Source of the DNA: Deltaproteobacteria bacterium
GTDB taxonomy: Bacteria > Myxococcota_A > Polyangia > Polyangiales > Houyiibacteriaceae
NCBI GenBank assembly: GCA_017644045.1
Contig: JAEPMI010000015.1
Coordinates: forward strand, 284,504 to 348,503
DNA length: 64,000 bases
Direction of reading: 5' to 3'
Positions 15,937 to 24,336 of this stretch are shown here, piece after piece (position 1 is the first letter of the stretch; every line of letters starts with the position of its first letter). The position numbers and the translations under genes are program-made. Under the pieces are notes generated by a model, which did no database searches, was not told the DNA's origin, and was given only the letters and a program-made list of their open reading frames with translations.

Positions 15937-16922
15937 TCGGGCACGAGGAGGGTCGAGCCGACGGTCGCGCGCGACTCGAGCGCTTCGTGGCACGCGCGCG
16001 CCTCGGCGAGCGGGAAGGTCGCGCCGATGTGCGGGGTGACGACGCCCGAGGCGATGGCGTCGAAGAGGCGGCCGGCGCTCAGCTCGAGGTCCGCGCGGTC
16101 GGCGGTGTAGTGGAAGAGGGAAGGGCGCGTGAGGAAGAGCGAGCCGTTGCGCGCGAGCTCCATGACGTCGAAGGGCTCGGGGGTGCCGGAGGCGTTGCCG
16201 AAACCGACGAGCATCCCGCGGGGCTTCAGGCACTTCAGCGAGTCCATGAAGGTGGTCTTGCCGACGCTGTCGTAGACGACGGGGACACCCTCTCCGCCGG
16301 TGAGCTCGCGGACCCGCTCCGGGACGCTCTCCTCGGTGTAGCGGATGACCTCCGCGCAGCCGTGCGCCTTGGCGAGCTCGGCCTTTGCTTCCGTGCTGAC
16401 GGTGCCGATGGTGCGGGCGCCGAGGTGCGCCAGCCACTGGCACGCGATGAGGCCGACGCCGCCCGCGGCCGCGTGGAAGAGCACGTCCATGCCGGCCTTC
16501 ACCTCGAAGGTGCGGTGGATGAGGTACTCGACGGTCATGCCCTTCACGAGCGTGGCCGCGGCCTGGTCGAGGCCGACCGCGTCGGGGACCTTCAGCAGCC
16601 GCGCGGCCGGGACCACCTTGGCGTCGGCGTAGGAGCCGGGCGGGCCGGCGAAGTAGACCACGCGGTCTCCCTCCGAGAAGCCATCGACCCCGGAGCCCAC
16701 CGCTTCGACCGTCCCGGCCGCCTCGCTCCCGAGCCCGTGGGGGAGGGCGGGGAGCGAGTAGAGGCCGGTCCGGTGGTAGGTGTCGATGAAGTTCACGCCG
16801 ATGAACGCGTGGCGGACCCGCACCTCGCCCTCGCCGGGCGTGGGCACCGGCACCTCGTCGACTCGCAGCACCTCGGGGCCGCCGAGCTCGTGGATTCGAA
16901 CCGCACGCATCGTCTTCGTCAT
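15933..16922 (-). CDS. qor: NADPH:quinone oxidoreductase (zinc-free MDR family)
   Basis: This 329-residue protein is a medium-chain dehydrogenase of the quinone oxidoreductase type. The N-terminal GroES-like domain has IGVNFIDTYHRTGLY and LGSEAAGTVEAVG. The nucleotide-binding domain has LFHAAAGGVGLIACQW and VVYDSVGKTTF. Zinc-binding cysteines of alcohol dehydrogenases are absent, as expected for Qor. It reduces quinones with NADPH in the cytoplasm. The start is ATG at 16920-16922; ATG at 16908-16910 (MRAVRIHE) is also possible. It is the first gene of a two-gene operon with the rRNA methyltransferase. Confidence 0.92.
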   Translation of the reverse strand: MTKTMRAVRIHELGGPEVLRVDEVPVPTPGEGEVRVRHAFIGVNFIDTYHRTGLYSLPALPHGLGSEAAGTVEAVGSGVDGFSEGDRVVYFAGPPGSYADAKVVPAARLLKVPDAVGLDQAAATLVKGMTVEYLIHRTFEVKAGMDVLFHAAAGGVGLIACQWLAHLGARTIGTVSTEAKAELAKAHGCAEVIRYTEESVPERVRELTGGEGVPVVYDSVGKTTFMDSLKCLKPRGMLVGFGNASGTPEPFDVMELARNGSLFLTRPSLFHYTADRADLELSAGRLFDAIASGVVTPHIGATFPLAEARACHEALESRATVGSTLLVPE

Positions 16923-16974
16923 GGCTCTGGTATCGGGCCAGCGCGGCCGGGACGCAATGCTCCGTGGCGGTTCG

Positions 16975-18153
16975 CTAACCGTGGCGCGCGAGGAAGTACA
17001 CGATGAGCGCGAAGACCGCGACCATCGAGGCCGTCTCGACCCAGTTGACCTTGCCGTCGTCCTGGACCGCCTTCCAGAGGATCAGCATCGTCGGGAACGC
17101 GAGCAGGATCACCGACGTGGTCTCGAGGTCGATGGGGAGCACGCCGCCGTGCTCCATCGTGGGGATGACGCCCGTCTGCGCGAAGACCGCGATCAGGATC
17201 AGCGTGATGGGCAGCACCACGAAGGGGACCTGGTTGATCTGACCGGAGGCGCTGGCGAGGGCGATGTCGTGGAGGCCCTTGGCGTGCGCCGTGATGATCA
17301 TCGCGAAGGCGCCTGCGGCCGCGAAGACCGAGAGGATGAGGGCGCCGACCATCTCCGAATAGCCGGCGGCGGTCAGCGACCCGACCAGCTTGTCCGCGAA
17401 CTCACCGACCGCGTGGCCGCCGATCACGGAGGTCACCAGACCGACGAGGCCGTAGGCGGCGATGACGCCGACCGACGGCCCGGAGTCGTCCTTCTCGACC
17501 TGGTCCTCGCGCTCTTCGCCGCTGTCGCCCGCGAAGCGGCGAACGAGCCGGCGGACGGCGACGACCTCGACCATGATCAGGAGCCCGCCGAGGACGTAGA
17601 GGTCCATCACGCCGAGGGCTTCGCCCCGGTGGTCGCCCGCGTCGAAGACGTTCATCAGCACCATCAGCGTGCCGGTGGCGAGGAACGCGCCCGCGGCCGC
17701 CGCGAACAGATCCGTGCTCAGCTTCACGAGCGGCTCTGGCAGCCGGGCGTGGCCGGTCGCGTCCCGCGGGAGCAGACCGCTGTAGAGACCGAAGGCCAGC
17801 GCGCCGACGTGGAGCGTCAGCGCGGTCACGATGAAGCCGACGCGGGGCTCGGCGGCCAGCACGAAGCCGAGCATCACGACCTCGGGGATGTTCGAGGCGA
17901 GGCCGGCCATGGTGCCCGCCACGAAGGGGTTCCAGTTCAGCCGCTCGCCGATGCCCTCGACGCACTTGATCATCGCCTCGCAGGAGCCGAAGACCACCAT
18001 CAGGCCGCCGACGGCCTGCAGCCCCCCGACGAGCCAGCCGCCCATCATTTCGCCGGATCCGCTGACCTCGAGCCCGAACGCCGCGCCGACGGCCACGAGG
18101 CCGCCGACCAGCACGTAGATCCAGGTGTTCCCTTCGCCGCCGCCGCCAGCCAT
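16975..18153 (-). CDS. cation exchanger-like membrane protein (CaCA superfamily)
   Basis: A 392-residue integral membrane protein with about 10-11 transmembrane segments. Two internal motifs fit the alpha-repeats of the Ca2+/cation antiporter superfamily: GTMAGLASNIPEVVMLGF (about residues 80-97) and IALASASGQINQVPFVVLPI (about residues 300-320). A charged cytosolic loop (GDSGEEREDQVEKDD) divides the halves, as in Na+/Ca2+ exchangers. The acidic residue of the first repeat is present (NIPEV); in the second it is replaced by Gln/Asn, so ion specificity is uncertain. No operon partner is evident. Its start lies 36 bases from the dispersed repeat at 18190-18311. Confidence 0.75.
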   Translation of the reverse strand: MAGGGGEGNTWIYVLVGGLVAVGAAFGLEVSGSGEMMGGWLVGGLQAVGGLMVVFGSCEAMIKCVEGIGERLNWNPFVAGTMAGLASNIPEVVMLGFVLAAEPRVGFIVTALTLHVGALAFGLYSGLLPRDATGHARLPEPLVKLSTDLFAAAAGAFLATGTLMVLMNVFDAGDHRGEALGVMDLYVLGGLLIMVEVVAVRRLVRRFAGDSGEEREDQVEKDDSGPSVGVIAAYGLVGLVTSVIGGHAVGEFADKLVGSLTAAGYSEMVGALILSVFAAAGAFAMIITAHAKGLHDIALASASGQINQVPFVVLPITLILIAVFAQTGVIPTMEHGGVLPIDLETTSVILLAFPTMLILWKAVQDDGKVNWVETASMVAVFALIVYFLARHG

Positions 18154-18189
18154 GCGGCCGCGACCCTAGCAGAAAGGGCGCCCGAGGAT

Positions 18190-18311
18190 GGAGGACGTGG
18201 CGCGAAGCGCGAGGACGCACCGAGCGGCTACGCCGCGAGACCTTCAGGTTTTTGGGGGAACGAGGAGCGATTCACTCGCGACGAGTGGGGGGAGTTTCGC
18301 AAAATCCCCCC
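18190..18311 (-). repeat. dispersed repeat headed by a terminator-like hairpin, copy 2
   Basis: This is the reverse-complement copy of 2904-3024. Read on the minus strand it starts six bases after the hslO stop with GGGGGGATTTTGCGAAACTC and the matching C-run, then carries the same GTCGCGAGTGAATCGCTCCT block and the GCGCTTCGCGC hairpin. Its position fits a role as hslO terminator. It occupies nearly the whole gap between hslO and the exchanger gene. Confidence 0.8.
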
Positions 18312-18316
18312 GAGAG

Positions 18317-19186
18317 CTAACTCGGGTCGAGCAGCCCCTGGAGCTCGGCGACCTCGATCACGTAGTCGGTCTGGCACCAGTCGCAGCTCATCTCGAGCGG
18401 CTTGCCCTCGTCCACGAGCTCGCGGAGGTCGCTCCGGCCCAGCGTCGAGAGCGAGCCGAGCACGCGGGTCCGCGAGCAATCGCAGGCGTAGCGGATCTCG
18501 GTGTCGCCCAGCTCGGTGTGGGGCATCGCGTAGAGGATCTCTTCCAGCAGGTCGTTGGCGTCCGCGTCCGTCTTGGCGAGGCGCTCGTCGATGCTGGCGA
18601 AGTCGGCCTCGAGACGCGCGGCCATCACCGCGAGCGCCCCTTCCTGGTCCGGGGCCTCCGGCAGGATCTGCACCAGGTAGCCGCCGGCGGCGACGACCTC
18701 GTCGCCCTCGAAGACCACGGCCATGCGCGTGAACGTCTCGATCTGCTCCGAGCGGCGCATGTAGCCCATCACCGCCTCGCTCAGGTTCCGGTCCGGGACC
18801 TCGACCACGCCCTGGTGGAGGTCACCGCTCGGCAGCGAGCGCATCATCTGCAGGAGCGTCCCCGGCCCGAGGCCGAAGGGCGGACCGCCGTCCGCGCGCT
18901 GCACCAGCCCGCGGGTCCAGCCGTCGGGGTGCGAGTCCGCCAGGAGCGTGCCGCTCTCGTCGGCGCCACGCAGGGCCACCTGGACGCGAAGGGTCGGCGC
19001 CATCGTCTCCCGGTAGAGCACGGCCGCCGTCGCGAGCTCACCGAGCACGCGCCCGACCGTTCCGCTGACCTTCTGGGCCGCCAGGATGCCCCGGACGGTG
19101 TCCGTGGTCCGGGCGGTCATCACCCGGAACGCGCCGTCGTCGGTCATCGCGCGCTGCACTCGGTCATGGTTCTTCGCCGTGGTCAT
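18317..19186 (-). CDS. hslO: redox-regulated chaperone Hsp33
   Basis: A 289-residue protein of the Hsp33 family, a holdase chaperone activated when oxidation releases its zinc. The C-terminal zinc motif is present: CDC at about residues 233-235 (YACDCSRTRV) and CDWC at about 267-270, spaced as in the family. The N-terminal domain has the usual GELATAAVLYRET and GTLLADSHPDGWTRG motifs (equivalent to the G-N-RG region). The ATG at 19184-19186 (MTTAKNHDR) gives the normal N-terminus; an upstream TTG in frame is less likely. It is transcribed away from the isocitrate dehydrogenase gene. Confidence 0.96.
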   Translation of the reverse strand: MTTAKNHDRVQRAMTDDGAFRVMTARTTDTVRGILAAQKVSGTVGRVLGELATAAVLYRETMAPTLRVQVALRGADESGTLLADSHPDGWTRGLVQRADGGPPFGLGPGTLLQMMRSLPSGDLHQGVVEVPDRNLSEAVMGYMRRSEQIETFTRMAVVFEGDEVVAAGGYLVQILPEAPDQEGALAVMAARLEADFASIDERLAKTDADANDLLEEILYAMPHTELGDTEIRYACDCSRTRVLGSLSTLGRSDLRELVDEGKPLEMSCDWCQTDYVIEVAELQGLLDPS

Positions 19187-19309
19187 CCACTGGTTGAAGC
19201 CCAAACCCGGGGCGACTTCAAGCGGGGGCGATCGCCGGAGGCCGATCCGCTATGCTCCGGCCGCGCGGGGAGCCCCCCGCGATGGCCCCCGAATCAGGAG
19301 AATTCGACC

Positions 19310-20332
19310 GTGACCCATACCATCGTGCTCATCCCCGGCGACGGCATCGGCCCCGAAGTGGCGGGCGCCGTTCAGGCGGTCTTCGAGGCCGCGAAGGCCC
19401 CGGTCGAGTGGGAGGTCCACCACGCGGGGGTCGCGGCGGTCAGCGACTCGGGCGAGGTGCTCCCGCAGGCCACGCTCGACGCGGTCCGGAAGCACAGGGT
19501 GGCGCTCAAGGGGCCCTGCACGACCCCGGTCGGCAAGGGGTTCCGCTCGGTGAACGTCCAACTCCGCAAGGAGCTCGATCTCTACGCCTCGGTGCGCCCG
19601 ATCCGCTCGCTGCCGGGCATCGAGACACGCTACGAGGACGTCGACCTCGTGGTGCTCCGCGAGAACACCGAGGGGCTCTACAGCGGCATCGAGAACGAGG
19701 TGACCCCTGGGGTGGTGACCTCGCTGAAGGTCGTGACCGAGCGCGCTTCCCGCCGCTTCGCGAAGTGGGGCTTCGAGTACTGCCGCAAGCGCGGCCGCAA
19801 GAAGCTCACGGCCATGCACAAGGCCAACATCATGAAGCTCGGCGACGGCCTCTTCACCCGCAGCGCGCGCGCCATCCGGGACGAGGGCAGCTACGACGAC
19901 GTCGAGTACGACGAGATGATCATCGACGCCGGCGCGATGCGGCTCGTGCAGAACCCGAACAACTTCGACGTGCTCCTGCTGCAGAACCTCTACGGCGACG
20001 TGTTCAGCGATCTCTGCGCCGGCTTCGTCGGTGGCCTCGGCGTCGCCCCCGGCGCGAACATCGGCGACGACTCCGCCATCTTCGAGGCGGTCCATGGCTC
20101 CGCGCCGGACATCGCCGGCAAGGGCATCGCCAACCCGCTCTCGCTGCTCATGAGCAGCGTCATGATGCTCAACCACATGGCCGAGGTCCTCGGCGCCGAC
20201 GAGTGCAAGGCCACCGCCAACGCGATCAAGGCCGCGTACGACAAGGCGCTCTCCGACGGTCAGAAGACCGGCGACATCGGCGGCAAGCTGAACACCAAGC
20301 AGTTCACCGACGCGATCATCGAGAGGCTGTGA
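19310..20332 (+). CDS. isocitrate dehydrogenase, NAD-dependent type
   Basis: A 340-residue member of the isocitrate/isopropylmalate dehydrogenase family, of the short NAD-dependent (eukaryotic IDH3-like) kind rather than the 415-residue NADP type. Motifs include [10 protein letters not shown] at the N-terminus, [29 protein letters not shown] with the catalytic Lys, and the metal/substrate region [19 protein letters not shown]. It converts isocitrate to 2-oxoglutarate in the TCA cycle; isopropylmalate or homoisocitrate cannot be fully excluded. GTG at 19310 is preceded by AGGAG. The stop overlaps the next gene's GTG (GTGA), the first of two such overlaps in a row. Confidence 0.9.
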   Translation: MTHTIVLIPGDGIGPEVAGAVQAVFEAAKAPVEWEVHHAGVAAVSDSGEVLPQATLDAVRKHRVALKGPCTTPVGKGFRSVNVQLRKELDLYASVRPIRSLPGIETRYEDVDLVVLRENTEGLYSGIENEVTPGVVTSLKVVTERASRRFAKWGFEYCRKRGRKKLTAMHKANIMKLGDGLFTRSARAIRDEGSYDDVEYDEMIIDAGAMRLVQNPNNFDVLLLQNLYGDVFSDLCAGFVGGLGVAPGANIGDDSAIFEAVHGSAPDIAGKGIANPLSLLMSSVMMLNHMAEVLGADECKATANAIKAAYDKALSDGQKTGDIGGKLNTKQFTDAIIERL

Positions 20333-20619
20333 GCCCGCGCGACGCCGCGATCCTCGCTCTCGCTCGCCGGCTCCTCGGGCCGAGGACGCGCTTCGAGGAC
20401 GTGGTGAGCGCGCTCGAGCGGGCGGTGGTGCGAACGATCCCCGCGGGGCGCGTCTTCGTGATCGGGCAGAGCGAACACGGGCCCATCGTCGGCTCGGCCA
20501 TCTCCGGCGTGGGTGTGGCCGCTCGGCCGGGTGGGGTGGACGTCGTGCGGGTGGTGGACGGACGCGTCGTGCGGCTCGCCATGATGGCGGAGCAGCGGCG
20601 CGCGATGGTCGTCCGGTGA
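20329..20619 (+). CDS. small conserved-looking protein of unknown function
   Basis: A 96-residue protein starting at GTG 20329, which overlaps the isocitrate dehydrogenase stop; its own stop overlaps the next start. It has an Ala/Arg-rich N-terminal helix and a beta-rich middle (GRVFVIGQSEHGPIVGSAIS, then VDVVRVVDGRVVRL). No signal peptide, membrane segment or known motif is visible. Because both ends are start-stop overlaps, the frame is very likely real. I do not recognise the family. Confidence 0.65.
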   Translation: MSPRDAAILALARRLLGPRTRFEDVVSALERAVVRTIPAGRVFVIGQSEHGPIVGSAISGVGVAARPGGVDVVRVVDGRVVRLAMMAEQRRAMVVR

Positions 20620-21296
20620 AGGGCACCTCCGACGTCGACCCGTCGATCTACGAGTGCGGGCCGGCGAGCGATTCCGTTCACTCGCTCCTTCGGCTGCACG
20701 CGGCGGTCGATTGGTTCGTCCCGCCCGTGGCGACGCCAGAAGACGCCCGCACGACGTTGGAGCACTATCAACGGCTGGCGCTCGCGTTCGCACCCGACCT
20801 CTGTGCTCGTTCGCCGACGATCGAGGTGCGTTCCGGTCACTGGCCGGACTTCCAGCGGCTCTGCGAGACCACGCGGGAGAACCTCCAGTGGGATTGGAAG
20901 TTCGGCGTCCTCAAGCCGCTCACCAAGCGGCACTCGGAAGCGCAGGGTTGGAGCAAGCCGCTCGACCCGCCGGTGACGGCCACCGAACCCACGCCGAGCG
21001 CGCCGTTCCTACGCATCGGGGACGCCATCCTCTGGAACATCCGGGTGGCGCAGCTCGACCTCTCGCTGCTGGATGATCCGCAGCGAGAAGCGGCGCGCTT
21101 CTTCAAGCAGTGGGCGGACTACGACACCTTCGACGCCGTGGAGTGGCAGCTCGCAGAGCCCGGGTGCGCGCTCGAAGACAACCCCTTCACGCACCTGCTC
21201 CAGCTCTACGAGGGCGGGTACTACCCCTTCCACCTCGCCAAGGACCGCGTGGTGCTCTTCCACTTCAGCCCGAACGGGCCCTGCACGACGTTCTAG
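20616..21296 (+). CDS. hypothetical protein, last gene of the IDH operon
   Basis: A 226-residue soluble-looking protein rich in Trp, Pro and acidic residues (LQWDWKFGVLKPLTK, KQWADYDTFDAVEWQLAEPG, YEGGYYPFHLAKDRVVLFHF). No signal, transmembrane segment or catalytic motif is recognised. GTG at 20616 overlaps the previous stop, so it is co-translated with its neighbours. The TAG stop at 21294-21296 forms the left CTAG end of the repeat element that follows. Function unknown. Confidence 0.7.
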   Translation: MKGTSDVDPSIYECGPASDSVHSLLRLHAAVDWFVPPVATPEDARTTLEHYQRLALAFAPDLCARSPTIEVRSGHWPDFQRLCETTRENLQWDWKFGVLKPLTKRHSEAQGWSKPLDPPVTATEPTPSAPFLRIGDAILWNIRVAQLDLSLLDDPQREAARFFKQWADYDTFDAVEWQLAEPGCALEDNPFTHLLQLYEGGYYPFHLAKDRVVLFHFSPNGPCTTF

Positions 21297-21462
21297 CAGC
21301 TTGCGGCGAAAGGCGCGTGAGGTGATTTGTTGGTCTGGGTGGGCCTCATGGTGCGTCCGCGAACCGAGGAAATGCCGAAGCATTTTCGAGCGTGAGGGGA
21401 TGGCGGCAGGAGGTGCGCTCAGGGCGCGAAGCGCCCGCGCGACTTTTGCCGCAAGCTGCTAG
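21293..21462 (+). repeat. 170-bp palindromic element at a convergent junction, copy 3
   Basis: The arms 21293-21317 and 21438-21462 begin CTAGCAGCTTGCGGC and end GCCGCAAGCTGCTAG; 23 of 25 positions are complementary. These arms are unrelated in sequence to those of the copy at 14800-14967, yet the core is nearly identical and in the same orientation. Internal hairpins are AAATGC-cgaa-GCATTT and GGGCGC-gaa-GCGCCC. Both gene stops lie within the element: TAG of the left gene in the left CTAG and the stop of the right-hand MMPL gene in the right CTAG. Confidence 0.85.
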
Positions 21463-24161
21463 CTCTTGGCCTTGGCGGGGGCGGCCTTCTTGGCCTTCTT
21501 CTCGCGGCGACGGCTGACGCCGGCGATCTGGAGCAGCGCGGGCTGCACGACGAGCGTCGCGAAGAGGGTCGCGCCGACGGTGACGGCGATGAGCTCGCCG
21601 AAGCGGCGCACCGGCACGAAGCTGCTGAAGAGCAGCACGGCGAAGCCGGCCATCAGGGTCACGCAAGAGATGACGATCGCGCGGCCGGTGCCTCGGGCGG
21701 CGCGGATCAGCGCCGGGTGGGCGCGGAGGCCGCGTTCACGCGTCTCCTCCCGGAACCTCGCGAGCACGTGAATGGTCCCGTCGACCGCCAATCCGAGGCT
21801 GATCGAGAAAATGATCACGGTCGCTGCATTGAGCGGGATCCCCCGCGCCACCATGTAGGCCATGGTGAAGACGAGGGGGATGATGTTCGGCGGAATGCTG
21901 AGCAGGCCGAGGCGCACGCTGCGGAAGAGCAGGGCCAGCAGCAGGAAGATGATCCCGACCGCGGTGAGCAGGGAGCCGAGCAGGTCGCCCACGACCGCGT
22001 CCATGCCGACCGAGCCGTCGTACGCCTCGCCGGTGTACGCGACGTCCACGTCGTCCGGCAGGGCGGCGCTGAGTCGCTCGTCGAGCCGATCGATGAACTT
22101 CATCGTGGCCTGCGCGCCCACGTCGCGGACCTTCACCTCGAAGCGCATGTGGCGCCGGTCGTCGGTGACCCAGGACTGCAGCGGGTCGCCGCCGTCGTCT
22201 TCCTTGGCCTGCAGGAGCTCGCCCAGGGCGTGGACCATCTCCTGACTGCCGAACTGCCGAGGCACCTCGGGGGCGCCATCGGGGGAGAGCATGCGCAGGG
22301 TCTGCCGCATGATGTCCGTCTGGCTCATCGTGCCGAGGACCTCTTCCTGCGAGCGGGCCCACTCGGCGACCTCGTCGATGGCGGCGAGCACCTCCGGGTC
22401 CTCGAAGCGCAGCTCCCGCTCCGAGCGCAGGCTGACCTCGAGCGGTCGCACGCCGCCGAGCTTGTCCTCGAGGAGGCGGGTGGTCTGGTAGACCGGGTCC
22501 TCTTCGTCGAACTGGTCGAGGAGCGCGTGGTCGACCACCAGGTTGGTCGCCGCGAAGCCGCAGAGCCCGAGCAAGATCGCGGTGCCGCCGAGGATCTGCC
22601 AGGGCCGCCGGAGCACCCACGCGGTCATCCGCATGATGGAGAGCTCGAGAATGGCGCCGCTGCGGCGCTCCTTCTTCGTCGGCGCCTTCACCCAGGTGAG
22701 CACCGCCGGCAGGAAGGTGATCGTGACGATGTAGGCGATCAGCACGCCGAGCGCCGAGGTCACGCCGAAGTGGCGGAGCATCACGGTCTTGCTGACGATC
22801 AGCGACGCGAGACCGACGGCCGTGGTCACCGAGGTCAGCAGGCAGGCGACGGCCATGGTGCGCACCGTGGCGCGACCGGCCCAGTGCCGCTGGTCCTTGC
22901 TGGCGTCGTCGGCGGCGTTCTCGCGATCGAGCTCCTCGCGGTAGCGCGCGATGAGATGGATCGAGTCACTGATGCCGATGATGATCAGTAACGTCGGTAT
23001 GATGTTGTTGAGGACGTTGAAGGGCTCGCCGGCCACCGCCATGCCGCCCACCGTCATGACCGCCGTGATGCCCACCGCCGCGATCGGCAGGATCACGCCC
23101 GGCAGCCAGCGCAGGGCGATGCCCAGGAGGAGCATGCAGACCACGAGGGTCATCGGGACGAGCACGAGCTGGTCGGCGCGAATGTTCTCGACGATCGACG
23201 TGCGCAGGTAGGGCAGCCCACCGAGGTGCCACTTCACGCCGAGCGGCGTGGGGTGGCTCTCGAGGTAGTTCCGCAGATCCTCGACCTGCTGGCGCATCTC
23301 GCGGCTCTCGGCCGGCTTCAGGAAGAGCGCCGCGACCGCGAGGGTGCCGTCCTCCGAGAGGAGGCGCCCCTGGATCATCGGCGACTGCGCCAGGCTCTGG
23401 CGGAGCTCCTCGACGTCCTCGTCGGTGATCTCGTCGCCTTCGGCGATGGCGTCGACCTTCACCTCGCGCTGCAGGCGCGGGCCGAGCTCCTGGAAGCCGC
23501 CGGGGAAGCGCTCGGGATCGGCCTCGACCACGGAGACCAGCGCGTCGATCACGACGGCCTGGAGATCGGTGTCGACCTCTTCTTCCCCTTCGCCCTCGAG
23601 CTCCGCCTCGAGGTCGTCGAGACCACCGGGCTCTTCCGGCTCGCCCTCGGGTGCGTCGTCTTCCGGCTCGCCTTCGCCGTCGAGGTCGAAGTCCTCCGGC
23701 TCGTCGTCGAGCTCCGGCTCGCCCTCGAGATCGTCTTCGAGGTCGTCGAAGTCCAGCTCGTCCTCGAGGTCGTCGAAGCCGCCGCCCCCCGCCTCTTCGG
23801 GCTCGTCCCCGACCAGCCGGCGCGGGAGCGGAGTGCGAGTGAGGCTCACGACCTGGTCGATCCAGGACTGGCGCTCCAGCTCCCGGACGATCTCGTCCAT
23901 GTACTGCAGCGGCTCACGCTGGAGCACGCCGTCGTCGGACTCGACCAGGACCAGCATCACCCGGTCGGTGTCGCCGAAGTCCGCCTCGAAACGCTCGGCG
24001 ACCGAGGCGCCTTCACCCTCGAAGGACGCGATCAGGTTCTCGACCGATGGATCGACCTGGATCTTCGGAATCTGGGAGGCGAGCCCAGCTGTCACGAGGA
24101 CGAGAACGCTCAGCACGAGCGCCCTCCTCGTCGTCACCACCCGCGCGATCCAGTTCAGCAA
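21459..24161 (-). CDS. MMPL/RND-family exporter with an acidic periplasmic insert
   Basis: A 900-residue resistance-nodulation-division superfamily transporter of the MMPL/HpnN-like kind. One transmembrane helix lies at the N-terminus (ALVLSVLVLVTAGL). Two blocks of five to six helices follow, the first including IIPTLLIIIGISDSIHLIARY and the second IIPLVFTMAYMVARGIPLNAA; each contains the sterol-sensing-like GDSIHL or DGTIHV helix. Such proteins move lipids, hopanoids or hydrophobic compounds across the inner membrane. An unusually acidic stretch (about residues 115-205, mostly Asp/Glu/Gly/Pro) interrupts the first periplasmic domain. The C-terminus is Lys-rich. No adaptor or outer-membrane gene adjoins it. 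Confidence 0.87.
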   Translation of the reverse strand: MLNWIARVVTTRRALVLSVLVLVTAGLASQIPKIQVDPSVENLIASFEGEGASVAERFEADFGDTDRVMLVLVESDDGVLQREPLQYMDEIVRELERQSWIDQVVSLTRTPLPRRLVGDEPEEAGGGGFDDLEDELDFDDLEDDLEGEPELDDEPEDFDLDGEGEPEDDAPEGEPEEPGGLDDLEAELEGEGEEEVDTDLQAVVIDALVSVVEADPERFPGGFQELGPRLQREVKVDAIAEGDEITDEDVEELRQSLAQSPMIQGRLLSEDGTLAVAALFLKPAESREMRQQVEDLRNYLESHPTPLGVKWHLGGLPYLRTSIVENIRADQLVLVPMTLVVCMLLLGIALRWLPGVILPIAAVGITAVMTVGGMAVAGEPFNVLNNIIPTLLIIIGISDSIHLIARYREELDRENAADDASKDQRHWAGRATVRTMAVACLLTSVTTAVGLASLIVSKTVMLRHFGVTSALGVLIAYIVTITFLPAVLTWVKAPTKKERRSGAILELSIMRMTAWVLRRPWQILGGTAILLGLCGFAATNLVVDHALLDQFDEEDPVYQTTRLLEDKLGGVRPLEVSLRSERELRFEDPEVLAAIDEVAEWARSQEEVLGTMSQTDIMRQTLRMLSPDGAPEVPRQFGSQEMVHALGELLQAKEDDGGDPLQSWVTDDRRHMRFEVKVRDVGAQATMKFIDRLDERLSAALPDDVDVAYTGEAYDGSVGMDAVVGDLLGSLLTAVGIIFLLLALLFRSVRLGLLSIPPNIIPLVFTMAYMVARGIPLNAATVIIFSISLGLAVDGTIHVLARFREETRERGLRAHPALIRAARGTGRAIVISCVTLMAGFAVLLFSSFVPVRRFGELIAVTVGATLFATLVVQPALLQIAGVSRRREKKAKKAAPAKAKS

Positions 24162-24336
24162 GTCGTCGTCCGTTCGAGGGCGCTCTGGCCCAACTCACCC
24201 GTCCCTGAGGACCCTTCGGGGGTCCGAATCGTGGGATCGGGGTGGCCCTGTCTATCACATGGCGCCCGCAAGGCGAACGGGTGCCGTGAGCCATGGTGGC
24301 CACGGCCGGAACACGTTTCAGTCAGCGCCATGGGCC

